DNA of 12,754 nucleotides from JAVBNC01 sp031551765 (GTDB lineage Bacteria > Desulfobacterota > Desulfovibrionia > Desulfovibrionales > Desulfovibrionaceae), in contig JAVBNC010000046.1 of NCBI GenBank assembly GCA_031551765.1, positions 1 through 12,754 on the forward strand. The letters are read 5' to 3'. Of the stretch, positions 5,869 through 12,752 are shown in pieces. A model generated the notes under the pieces. The model made no database searches, was not told where the DNA came from, and saw only the letters and a program-made list of their open reading frames with translations. The translations under genes and the position numbers were made by a program. How positions within the stretch are numbered: the first letter of the stretch is position 1; every line of letters begins with the position of its first letter.

Positions 5869-6909
5869 ATGACCCTCATCGACGCATTGCAAAGCCTGGC
5901 CCCGGAACTCGAAAGAGGCCTGGGCCAGGCTTCGTCCGTCTCGGAACTGGAAGATCTGCGCATCGAATTTCTCGGCCGCAAGGGCCGGCTGGCCCAAATC
6001 ATGGCCAACCTGTCCAAAGTTACGCCGGAAGAACGCCCCGCGCTGGGCAAAACCGCCAACGCCGTCAAAGAACGCCTGACGGAGCTGTTCACCGCCCGCA
6101 AGGCCGAATTCGACAACGCCGGGGAGGCCGCTTTCCTGGCCCGCTTTGACGCCACCCTTTCCGGCGCGCTGCCCAACCTGGGCACCTTGCACCCCATCAC
6201 CCTGGTGATGGAGGAAATCTGCGGCGTGCTCCAGGGCCTGGGCTACGAAGTGGTGGACGGCTTTGAAGTGGAGACGGACTTCCACAATTTCGAAGCCCTG
6301 AACCTGCCCAAAGACCACCCCGCCCGCGATATGCAGGACACCCTGTACATCACGGACAGCATCGTGCTGCGCACGCACACCTCGCCCATGCAGGTGCGCA
6401 CCATGCTGGAACGCAAAAAGCCGCCGCTGGCGATCATCGCGCCGGGCAAGGTCTACCGCCGGGATTCGGACATCACCCACTCCCCCATGTTCCACCAGAT
6501 CGAAGGGTTAATGGTGGACAAAAAGGTCAGCCTGGCCGAACTGCGCGGCACGCTCACGGCCTTTGTGCGCCAGCTCTTTGGGCCGGACGTTTCCGTGCGT
6601 TTCCGCCCCAGCTTTTTCCCCTTTACCGAGCCCAGCGTGGAAGTGGACATCTCCTGCATCATCTGCAAGGGCAAAGGCCGCGTGGGGGGCGACCCCTGCC
6701 GGGTCTGCAAGACCACGGGCTGGGTGGAAATCCTGGGTTCCGGCATGGTGGACCCGGAAGTGTTCAAAGCCGTGGGCTACGACCCCGAGGAATGCACCGG
6801 CTTCGCTTTCGGCCTGGGGGTGGAACGCGTGGCCATGCTCAAGTACGGCATCGGCGATCTGCGCCTGTTCTTCGAGAACAACGTCAAGTTCCTGCAGCAG
6901 TTCGCGTAA
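5869..6909 (+). CDS. pheS: Phenylalanine--tRNA ligase alpha subunit
   Basis: Catalytic alpha subunit of the alpha2-beta2 PheRS, a class II synthetase charging tRNA-Phe. With the ATG at 5869 it has 346 residues, slightly above E. coli (327). An N-terminal coiled-coil arm (about 1-85) leads into the catalytic core: GTLHPI (105-110), HNFEALNLP, HPARDMQDT, motif 2 around RRDSDITHSPMFHQIEG (197-213), FRPSFFPFTEPS (245-256) and motif 3 GLGVER (315-320). Between VEVD and WVEILG lies an insert with two Cys pairs (Cys263/266 and Cys277/280), a zinc-knuckle-like feature I believe occurs in part of bacterial PheS. A TTG at 5794 would add 25 non-conserved residues starting inside a hairpin, so I rejected it. 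The ribosome site GAGG is rather distant (11 nt). Confidence 0.96.
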   Translation: MTLIDALQSLAPELERGLGQASSVSELEDLRIEFLGRKGRLAQIMANLSKVTPEERPALGKTANAVKERLTELFTARKAEFDNAGEAAFLARFDATLSGALPNLGTLHPITLVMEEICGVLQGLGYEVVDGFEVETDFHNFEALNLPKDHPARDMQDTLYITDSIVLRTHTSPMQVRTMLERKKPPLAIIAPGKVYRRDSDITHSPMFHQIEGLMVDKKVSLAELRGTLTAFVRQLFGPDVSVRFRPSFFPFTEPSVEVDISCIICKGKGRVGGDPCRVCKTTGWVEILGSGMVDPEVFKAVGYDPEECTGFAFGLGVERVAMLKYGIGDLRLFFENNVKFLQQFA

Positions 6910-6915
6910 GGTGCG

Positions 6916-7050
6916 GGCCGCGACGGCCGCCGTCATCCGCCTTCAGTAACGTTATCGAATCGTAATCCTTCCGGGCATAGTCCCGGACCTTCCCCCGTCA
7001 GCCCAATTCGCGCGGGGGTACCCATACCCTTCCCGGTTCGCCGGGAAGGG
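6916..7050 (+). promoter_or_regulatory. Hairpin series in the pheS-pheT gap
   Basis: The 158-bp gap holds no gene but four stems: 6916-6920 with 6924-6928 (5 bp); 6970-6975 with 6982-6987 (6 bp, 6-nt loop); 6992-6997 with 7013-7018 (6 bp); and a perfect 10-bp stem, 7027-7036 with 7041-7050, closed by TTCG. The last ends 7 nt before the pheT ribosome site and has no T-run after it. These may adjust the pheS/pheT ratio by processing or by protecting mRNA ends. PheS and PheT are needed in equal amounts, and such a long gap is unusual for them. Confidence 0.5.
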
Positions 7051-7067
7051 AACTTGCGGAGAGATCC

Positions 7068-9464
7068 ATGCTGCTATCCATGAACTGGCTTCGTGAATTC
7101 GTGCCCTATGAAGGAAGCGCCCAGGAACTGGGCGACAAACTGACCATGCTGGGCCTGGAACTGGAAGAGGTCCAGCGGCCTTTTGACGGCATCAGGGACG
7201 TGGTCGTGGGCCACGTGGTGGAATGCGGCAAGCACCCGGAGGCGGACAAGCTCTCCGTCACCCGCGTGGACGTGGGCACGGAAGTGCTGGACATCGTCTG
7301 CGGCGCTCCTAACGTAGCAAAAGGGCAAAAGGTGGCCGTGGCCCCGGTGGGCGCGACCCTACCGAACGGTATGTCCATCAAAAAAGCCAAGCTGCGCGGC
7401 GCGCCCTCCCACGGCATGATCTGCTCCGAAGTGGAACTGGGCCTGTCCGAAGACCACTCCGGCATCATGGTCCTGGACCCCTCCCTCGCGCCCGGCACGA
7501 AACTCGTGGACGCCCTCAAGCTGGACACGGAAGTGCTGGACATTTCCATCACCCCCAACCGGGGCGACTGCCTGTCCATTCTGGGCCTGGCGCGTGAAAC
7601 CGCGCTGGGTTTCGGCCTGCCCCTGACCATGCCCAGGCTGAACCTGGCGGAAAGCGGGGAAGACGCCAACAAATTCATGAAGATAGAGGTCGCGGACGGC
7701 GAGCTGTGCCCGGTGTACCAAAGCCGGGTGCTCACGGGCGCGAAAGTGGGCAAAAGCCCGGACTGGCTGCGTTTCCGCCTCCAGGCCATGGGCCTGCGCG
7801 CCATTTCCAACCTGGTGGACGTGACCAACTACATCCTCCTGGAACTGGGCCAGCCCCTGCACGCCTTTGACCTGGACCTCCTGCGCGGCGGCCGCATCAT
7901 CGTGAAAACCGCTGCGGAAGGCGAAAAATTCACCACCTTGGACGGCCAGGAACGCATTCTCACGGCGCAGGACCTGACCATCCGCGATGCGGAACGGGCC
8001 GTGGCTCTCGCGGGCGTCATGGGCGGTCTGGAAACGGAAATCAACGACCAGAGCACCCGCGTGCTGCTGGAATGCGCCATTTTCCGGCCCGGCACCGTAC
8101 GCCGCACCGGCCGCCGCCTGGGCCTGAGCAGCGAGGCGGGCTACCGCTACGAGCGCGGCGTGGACCAGACCCTGTCCACCTTCGCCATGAACCGCGCCGC
8201 CGAACTGATGGCCCGGGTTTCCGGGGCCACGGTGCTGCCCGGCATCCCCAAACATGAGCCCAAGCCCTGGGTCAAGGCCGTGGCCAACTTCCGGCCGCGG
8301 CGCTGCGACGACCTGCTGGGCATTTCCCTGTCCCGCGAATTCTGCGCCTGCACCTTGGAAAAACTGGGCTGCGAGGTGAACACGGACAACGCGGAAGAGT
8401 GGACCATCACCGCGCCCGGCCACCGCCGCGACCTGACCCGTGAGCCCGATTTCATTGAAGAAGTGGTGCGCGTGCACGGCGTGGACCGCGTGCCGCCCTC
8501 TTTGCCCAAGATTTCCCGCCCCCTGGACCGCGCCGGGGCCAAACCCACGGAATTCGCCTTCTGGCAGCGCGTGCGCCACTGGGGGCGCGGCGCGGGCCTG
8601 AACGAAGTCATCAACTACAGCTTTGTGGGCCAGAAAGACCTGGATCTATTGAACCTGCCCCAAGAGGGCCGCATCCCGGTCATGAACCCGCTCACCGCCG
8701 ACCAGGACGTGCTGCGCACCGAGCTGGCCCCCGGCCTGCTGGTTTCCCTGCGCAACAACCTGGCCCAGGGCCACACCGGCGTGCGCCTGTTCGAGCTGGC
8801 CCACGTGTTCCACGCGGACCCCGCTTCCGACACCACGGCCCGCGAACCCGGCCGTCTGGGCATTCTGGTGCACGGCGACCGTTTCGACAGCGCCTGGCCC
8901 CACGCCCCCGCCGACGCGGGCTACGCGGAACTCAAGGGCCTGGTGGAGCATCTCCTGGCTTCCCTGCACCTCTCCCCGGTCCACGTCGCCCGCCAGGAAG
9001 AGGAACACCCCTGGCTGCGCCCCGCCGTTACCGTCCACGTGGGCGAAACCCTCATCGGCCGCATGGGCCGGGTCAAGCCGGAAATAGCGGACGCCTTCTA
9101 CGCCCGCAAAGAGGTCTGGGTGGCCGAGCTGGATCTGAACGCCCTGCGCGCCCTGCACGAAGCCAACCGCATCGTGTTCGCGCCCCTGCCCTCGTTCCCG
9201 GCGGCCCGGCGCGACATCACCCTGTCCGTGCCCTTTGATCTGCCCTCCCAGGCCGTGCTGGACGCCGTCACCGCCATGCGCCTGCCCATTCTTGAAGAAG
9301 TCCACCTCCACGACGTCTACGTCCCGGAAGGCGGCACCGACCGCAAACTCACCTACCGCATGACCTTCCGCCACGGCAAACGCACCCTGGAAGACGCCGA
9401 AGTCGACAAACAACGCGACGCCGTAGCCGCCCACCTGCCTAAGGTGCTTCCGGTGAGTGTGTAG
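7068..9464 (+). CDS. pheT: Phenylalanine--tRNA ligase beta subunit
   Basis: Beta subunit of the tetrameric PheRS. It binds tRNA-Phe and hydrolyses mischarged Tyr-tRNA-Phe. It is 798 residues, the normal size. Order: N-terminal MNWLREFVPYEG; EMAP/OB-type tRNA-binding domain (about 45-150, with HPEADKLSV and CGAPNV); B3/B4 editing module (about 215-380, with NLVDVTNYILLELGQPLHAFD and LSSEAGYRYERGVD); B5 domain (about 402-475, with acidic DLTREPDFIEEVVR); a degenerate synthetase-like core; C-terminal FDX-ACB domain (about 706-798, with PAARRDITLSV and YRMTFRHGKRTLED). GGAG lies 6 nt before the ATG. It ends the translation cluster, with a strong terminator 29 nt after its stop. ihfA, its usual downstream neighbour in gamma-proteobacteria, is absent. 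Confidence 0.97.
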   Translation: MLLSMNWLREFVPYEGSAQELGDKLTMLGLELEEVQRPFDGIRDVVVGHVVECGKHPEADKLSVTRVDVGTEVLDIVCGAPNVAKGQKVAVAPVGATLPNGMSIKKAKLRGAPSHGMICSEVELGLSEDHSGIMVLDPSLAPGTKLVDALKLDTEVLDISITPNRGDCLSILGLARETALGFGLPLTMPRLNLAESGEDANKFMKIEVADGELCPVYQSRVLTGAKVGKSPDWLRFRLQAMGLRAISNLVDVTNYILLELGQPLHAFDLDLLRGGRIIVKTAAEGEKFTTLDGQERILTAQDLTIRDAERAVALAGVMGGLETEINDQSTRVLLECAIFRPGTVRRTGRRLGLSSEAGYRYERGVDQTLSTFAMNRAAELMARVSGATVLPGIPKHEPKPWVKAVANFRPRRCDDLLGISLSREFCACTLEKLGCEVNTDNAEEWTITAPGHRRDLTREPDFIEEVVRVHGVDRVPPSLPKISRPLDRAGAKPTEFAFWQRVRHWGRGAGLNEVINYSFVGQKDLDLLNLPQEGRIPVMNPLTADQDVLRTELAPGLLVSLRNNLAQGHTGVRLFELAHVFHADPASDTTAREPGRLGILVHGDRFDSAWPHAPADAGYAELKGLVEHLLASLHLSPVHVARQEEEHPWLRPAVTVHVGETLIGRMGRVKPEIADAFYARKEVWVAELDLNALRALHEANRIVFAPLPSFPAARRDITLSVPFDLPSQAVLDAVTAMRLPILEEVHLHDVYVPEGGTDRKLTYRMTFRHGKRTLEDAEVDKQRDAVAAHLPKVLPVSV

Positions 9465-9492
9465 CGGGTGGTGGCGTTCCGCCCGGGGTAAC

Positions 9493-9527
9493 GGGGGAAC
9501 CTTTCTGGGAAGAAAGGTACCCCCTTT
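9493..9527 (+). terminator. Strong intrinsic terminator after pheT
   Basis: GGGGG (9493-9497) and ACCTTTCT (9499-9506) pair with AGAAAGGT (9511-9518) and CCCCC (9520-9524), with a single A/A mismatch and a GGGA loop. This gives 13 pairs followed by TTT. It begins 29 nt beyond the pheT stop and should close the thrS-pheT cluster. Confidence 0.8.
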
Positions 9528-9534
9528 CCCCCGG

Positions 9535-9577
9535 ACCCCCTATCCCCTTCCAAAGAACTTTGACAGGGGGTATTGGG
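9535..9577 (+). repeat. Dispersed C-rich tail element, second copy
   Basis: Similar in full to positions 1-43 (both 43 nt, with a C-rich start, 'aacttt' core and G-rich end). It directly follows the pheT terminator and precedes copy C of the two-hairpin element by about 125 nt; at the left end of the window the two repeats occur in the same order about 100 nt apart. This copy carries a perfect -35 box. Confidence 0.55.
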
Positions 9578-9588
9578 CGGTTTATCAT
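9560..9588 (+). promoter_or_regulatory. Sigma70-type promoter for merR-rpe-hflX
   Basis: TTGACA (9560-9565), a perfect -35 box, is followed after exactly 17 nt by TATCAT (9583-9588), 5 of 6 of the -10 consensus. The start would be near 9595, leaving a leader of about 190 nt before the MerR gene. It sits after the pheT terminator, as expected for a new unit. The -35 lies in the tail repeat and the -10 just outside it. The leader stretch 9589-9702 shows no gene and only short inverted repeats. Confidence 0.7.
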
Positions 9589-9702
9589 AGATAGAAGTAC
9601 GTGCTTTTCCGTAAGGGATTTTCTTGTGTGTCAGTATCCGACAGTATGTGAGCGCCGTGGCGCGAACAGAACGGAAGACGCGCACGTTGTTCCTTAGTCA
9701 AC

Positions 9703-9784
9703 CCTGAATGGGGTCCAGGGGCGCTAGCCCTTGGCGGGAGAGTCCAGAGAGGGCGGAGCCCTCTTTGGCCGCCGGAGGCATTCT
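9703..9784 (+). repeat. Two-hairpin dispersed element, copy C
   Basis: Runs from CCTGAATGG to GGAGGCATTCT, as in copy A. Hairpins are at 9715-9734 (8 pairs with one G-T, GCTA loop) and 9744-9768 (11 pairs with one G-T, 3-nt loop). The bases that differ from copies A and D keep the stems pairable. Unlike the other copies it is not in after-the-stop orientation for any visible gene. Its right end abuts the MerR gene start and supplies its ribosome site. Confidence 0.8.
9774..9778 (+). promoter_or_regulatory. Shine-Dalgarno of the MerR gene, inside the dispersed repeat
   Basis: GGAGG at the right end of copy C is 6 nt before a TTG codon (9785) that opens a protein of MerR type. An in-frame TTG at 9731 would start within the repeat and encode repeat-derived residues, so 9785 is preferred. 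Confidence 0.65.
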
Positions 9785-10291
9785 TTGACGACCACTCAAG
9801 CCCAGACAACCACCTACCGCATAGGCGAAGCGGCTTCGCTTCTGAACCTTAAGACGTACGTCTTGCGGTTCTGGGAGATGGAGTTTCCGCAGATCGCGCC
9901 GTTGCGCACGGAAAAGGGGCAGCGGCTGTACCGGGAAGAGGACGTGGCGGTGCTGCGGCGCATCCGGTATTTGCTGCATGAGCGGGGGCTGACCATTGAG
10001 GGCGCGCGCCGCATTCTGGCGGAAGAGACGCGCCAGGGCGGCGGCCGGGAGAGCCAGGGCACGCTGCTGCCCGTGGCGGAAGGCCCGGACCAGGATACGG
10101 CGGCGGACGAGGGGCTGGATTCCCTGGACCAGGTGCTGCGGGCGGAACTGGCCCCGGTTGCGCCGGTTGCGCCGGTCACGCCGGGTGCGCCGGTTGCGCC
10201 GGAGGGGGCGTCGCTGCCTTCCTCGCTGGCGCGGGAACTTGTCGCGGAACTGGAAGATATCCGCCGCCTGCTGGGCGGCGGGAATGCATAA
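9785..10291 (+). CDS. MerR-family transcriptional regulator
   Basis: A probable DNA-binding regulator of 168 residues, starting at TTG behind GGAGG. Residues 11-77 form the MerR winged helix-turn-helix: YRIGEAASLLNLKTYVLRFWE (helix-turn-helix), then an EFPQIAPLRTEKGQRLYREEDV wing, then LRRIRYLLHERGLTIEGARRIL. Next come a Gln/Gly/Asp-rich linker, a repetitive Ala-Pro-Val segment (about 122-139) and a C-terminal helix (about 146-163). The few cysteines of metal-sensing MerR proteins are missing, so the effector is unknown. MerR genes of this type often lie after pheT (usually pheT-ihfA-merR); here ihfA is absent. rpe begins 15 nt after its stop, so it leads an operon. The target genes cannot be read from the sequence. 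Confidence 0.88.
   Translation: MTTTQAQTTTYRIGEAASLLNLKTYVLRFWEMEFPQIAPLRTEKGQRLYREEDVAVLRRIRYLLHERGLTIEGARRILAEETRQGGGRESQGTLLPVAEGPDQDTAADEGLDSLDQVLRAELAPVAPVAPVTPGAPVAPEGASLPSSLARELVAELEDIRRLLGGGNA
10151..10202 (+). repeat. Short in-frame tandem repeat inside the MerR gene
   Basis: About five and a half imperfect copies of a 9-nt unit (gttgcgccg and variants) encode a Val-Ala-Pro/Thr-Pro-Gly linker. The unit is a multiple of three, so changes in copy number would alter linker length without shifting frame. Confidence 0.6.
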
Positions 10292-10306
10292 ACTTGCGAG
10301 GCTCTT

Positions 10307-10966
10307 GTGATACTCAGCCCTTCTCTGCTTTCCTCCGACTACAGCCGCCTGGGCGAGGAACTGGCCGCCCTGGAAGAGGCGGGCCTTTCCTGGGTGCACT
10401 GGGACGTGATGGACGGCTCGTTCGTCCCTAACATCACCTTCGGGCCGCCGGTCATTGCCAATCTGCGCAAAAAGAGCGGGCTGTTTTTCGACGTGCATTT
10501 GATGATCCGCGAGCCGGAGCGGCATCTGCAGGCTTTTGCCGACGCGGGCGCGCAAATGCTGACCGTGCACGCGGAAGCCTGTCCGCATCTGGAGCGCACC
10601 GTCGCGGAAATCCGCCGCCTGGGCATGCAGGCGGGCGTGGCGCTGAACCCGGCCACCCCGCTGTGCTTTGTGGAAGAAGTGCTGGACAGCCTGGACATGG
10701 TCCTGGTCATGACCGTGAACCCCGGTTTCGGGGGGCAGAGCTTTATTCCCAACAGCTACGCCAAAATCGGCCGCCTGGCGGACGCCATCTGCCAACGGGG
10801 CTGCAAGGCGCTGATCCAGGTGGACGGCGGCGTCACCCCGGACAATACCGCCGAGCTGGTGGAAGCCGGGGCCACGGTGCTGGTTTCCGGGTCCGCGTTT
10901 TTCGCCTTCCCGCCCTATGCGGAACGCCGCAAAGCCTTTGAGCGGGCCGCCGCCTTGAAGGCCTGA
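10307..10966 (+). CDS. rpe: Ribulose-phosphate 3-epimerase
   Basis: Interconverts D-ribulose 5-phosphate and D-xylulose 5-phosphate in the pentose phosphate pathway. It is a 219-residue TIM barrel, the usual size. Visible catalytic and metal residues: His31 and Asp33 in HWDVMDG, His64 and Met66 in DVHLM, Asp173 in QVDGG, with MTVNPGFGGQ (135-144) and the phosphate-binding VSGSAFF near 193-199. The start is GTG at 10307, 5 nt after GAGG. It opens the conserved ILSPSLLSSDY, and no ATG competes. It is 15 nt after the MerR gene and 11 nt before the proposed hflX start, so the three genes are likely co-transcribed. Confidence 0.96.
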   Translation: MILSPSLLSSDYSRLGEELAALEEAGLSWVHWDVMDGSFVPNITFGPPVIANLRKKSGLFFDVHLMIREPERHLQAFADAGAQMLTVHAEACPHLERTVAEIRRLGMQAGVALNPATPLCFVEEVLDSLDMVLVMTVNPGFGGQSFIPNSYAKIGRLADAICQRGCKALIQVDGGVTPDNTAELVEAGATVLVSGSAFFAFPPYAERRKAFERAAALKA

Positions 10967-10970
10967 GGGG
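10965..10970 (+). promoter_or_regulatory. Shine-Dalgarno that points to an ATA start for hflX
   Basis: GAGGGG overlaps the rpe stop (TGA, 10964-10966) and ends 7 nt before ATA at 10978, which opens the conserved HflX N-terminal sequence. No ATG, GTG or TTG occurs in this frame between a stop at 10939 and the GTG at 11047, and that GTG has no ribosome site. Confidence 0.6.
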
Positions 10971-10977
10971 AAAAGCC

Positions 10978-12630
10978 ATAGCTAAAGTTCTCGGCAACAC
11001 CCAGGGCCTGAAACCCAGCGAACTCAAGGCGCTCTCGCGTCTGGCCGTGCGCCGCTACCCCAACGAAGGCGGCTATTCCCTGGACCAGGCGCGGGAACTG
11101 GCCGCGCTTTCGCGCCTTTTGGGCCGCCAGATCGGCCTGCTCATCGACCGCGCGGGCAAGCCGGAAATGGTGCTGGTGGGCGATACGAACGCCATCTACA
11201 TCCCGGAACTGCCGCGCTCCCGTCTGGGAGCCGTGCGTTTGCGGGGCCTGCGGCTTTTCCACACCCACCTTTCGCCGGATCTGCTGTCCCAAGAAGATTT
11301 GATGGACATGCTGTTCCTGCGCCTGGACAGCGTGACCGTGCTCAGCGTGGACACCTGGGGCCAGCCTTTGCGCTGCCAGTACTCCCAACTGCTGCCGCCC
11401 AACCCGGAAAACAAGCCTTACCTGCTCTACGACCCCGTGCCCTGGGACCGGCTGGCGGTCGATTTCGCGGCCCAGGCCGCCGCCCTGGAAGAAGAGCTGG
11501 CCCGCGCCGTGCCCCAACTGCGGGAGACGGATTCCCCGGAAAGCCGGGCCGTGCTGGTCAGCGTCAGCGCCGCGCACCGCGGCGAACAGGAATCCAGCCT
11601 CACGGAACTGGCGGAACTGGCCCGCACCGCCGGGGTGGACGTGGCCGGAACGCTCATGCAGCGGGTGCACAGCGTCAACCCCAAGCTCATTCTGGGCAAG
11701 GGCAAGCTGGCGGACCTGGAAGTGCTGGCCCTGCAAGGCAACGCGGGCCTGGTCATTTTTGACGGCGAGCTTTCCCCGGCGCAGCTGCGCAACCTGGCGG
11801 ACGTGACCGAGCGCAAGGTCCTGGACCGCACCCAGCTCATTCTGGATATTTTCGCGCAGCGGGCAAGCAGCCGCGCGGGCAAGCTGCAGGTGGAGCTGGC
11901 CCAGTTGCAGTACACCCTGCCCCGCCTGGTGGGCCGCAACAAGGCCCTTTCCCGCTTGGCGGGCGGCATAGGCGGCCGGGGCCCCGGCGAAACAAAATTG
12001 GAAACCGAGCGCCGCCGCATCAGCGACAAAGTGGCCCGCATCAAGGACGAGCTGAAAACCCTGCGCCGCCAGCGTTCCCAGGTCCGCGCCCGCCGCGCCA
12101 AAAGCCGGGTGCCCATCGCTTCGCTGGTCGGGTACACCAACGCGGGCAAGTCCACGCTGCTCAACACCCTGACCGGGTCCGAAGTGTTGGCGGAAAACAA
12201 GCTTTTCGCCACCCTGGACCCCACCACCCGCCGCCTGCGCGTCCCGGAAGAGCGCGAGCTGATCCTCACCGACACCGTGGGTTTTATCCGCAGCCTGCCC
12301 AAAGAGCTGGTGGAAGCTTTCCGCGCCACCCTGGAAGAGCTGGAGGAAGCCGACCTGCTCCTGCACGTGGCCGACGCCTCCCACCCGGAGCTGGACAAGC
12401 AGCTGGCCGCCGTGGACCACATCCTGGAAAGCCTCTCCCTGCACGAGACCCCGCGTCTGCTCATCCTCAACAAGGCCGACGCCCTGGACGAGGAGATGCG
12501 CACCACCCTCGCAACCCTGCACCCGGAAGCCCTGTTCGTCTCCGCCCTCACCGGCGAAGGGCTGGAGCGGCTGAGCGAAGCCGTGGTCAGCCGCATCGAC
12601 TGGCGGAATATAGCTGCCGAAGCTGAGTAG
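10978..12630 (+). CDS. hflX: GTPase HflX, long form, apparent ATA start
   Basis: HflX is a ribosome-associated GTPase that splits stalled 70S ribosomes, for example after heat or antibiotic stress. From ATA the product is 550 residues against 426 in E. coli, owing to an extra N-terminal domain of about 150 residues. That domain holds FHTHLSPDLLSQEDL (His95, His97, Ser104, Asp107), similar to a RadC/JAMM metal motif. The HflX ATP/nucleotide-binding region follows (LILGKGKLADLE, GGIGGRGPGETKLETERRRI). The G domain has G1 GYTNAGKST (385-393), G2-region DPTTRR (414-419), G3 DTVGF (432-436), G4 NKAD (498-501) and G5 SALTG (522-526), so GTPase function is intact. Starting at GTG 11047 would delete 23 residues I take to be conserved (AKVLGNTQGLKPSELKAL...). 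The ATA may be true, a mutation or a read error. The stop is directly followed by the dispersed element. Confidence 0.94.
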   Translation: MAKVLGNTQGLKPSELKALSRLAVRRYPNEGGYSLDQARELAALSRLLGRQIGLLIDRAGKPEMVLVGDTNAIYIPELPRSRLGAVRLRGLRLFHTHLSPDLLSQEDLMDMLFLRLDSVTVLSVDTWGQPLRCQYSQLLPPNPENKPYLLYDPVPWDRLAVDFAAQAAALEEELARAVPQLRETDSPESRAVLVSVSAAHRGEQESSLTELAELARTAGVDVAGTLMQRVHSVNPKLILGKGKLADLEVLALQGNAGLVIFDGELSPAQLRNLADVTERKVLDRTQLILDIFAQRASSRAGKLQVELAQLQYTLPRLVGRNKALSRLAGGIGGRGPGETKLETERRRISDKVARIKDELKTLRRQRSQVRARRAKSRVPIASLVGYTNAGKSTLLNTLTGSEVLAENKLFATLDPTTRRLRVPEERELILTDTVGFIRSLPKELVEAFRATLEELEEADLLLHVADASHPELDKQLAAVDHILESLSLHETPRLLILNKADALDEEMRTTLATLHPEALFVSALTGEGLERLSEAVVSRIDWRNIAAEAE

Positions 12631-12752
12631 GAGAATGCCTCCGGCGGCCAAAGAGGGCTCTGCCCTCTCTGGACTCTCCCGCCAAGGGGCGCGCCCCTTG
12701 GAACCCATTCAGGATGGATAGGAAACGGGTGCCCGCGTGCTGCCGGGTGCCG
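12631..12752 (-). repeat. Two-hairpin dispersed element, copy D
   Basis: The core (12631-12713) is the inverse of copies A and C and starts immediately after the hflX stop. The hairpins are 12648-12672 (11 pairs with one wobble in one strand sense) and 12682-12701, a perfect 20-bp palindrome. Homology with copy A continues through 12750. There is no T-run after the stems and no further gene before the window ends at 12754. Confidence 0.8.

Noticed and set aside
5852..5872. Six-codon leader peptide (MRSRPT) whose stop overlaps the pheS start
   Set aside because: No clear ribosome site and no phenylalanine codons, so attenuation by this peptide is not supported.
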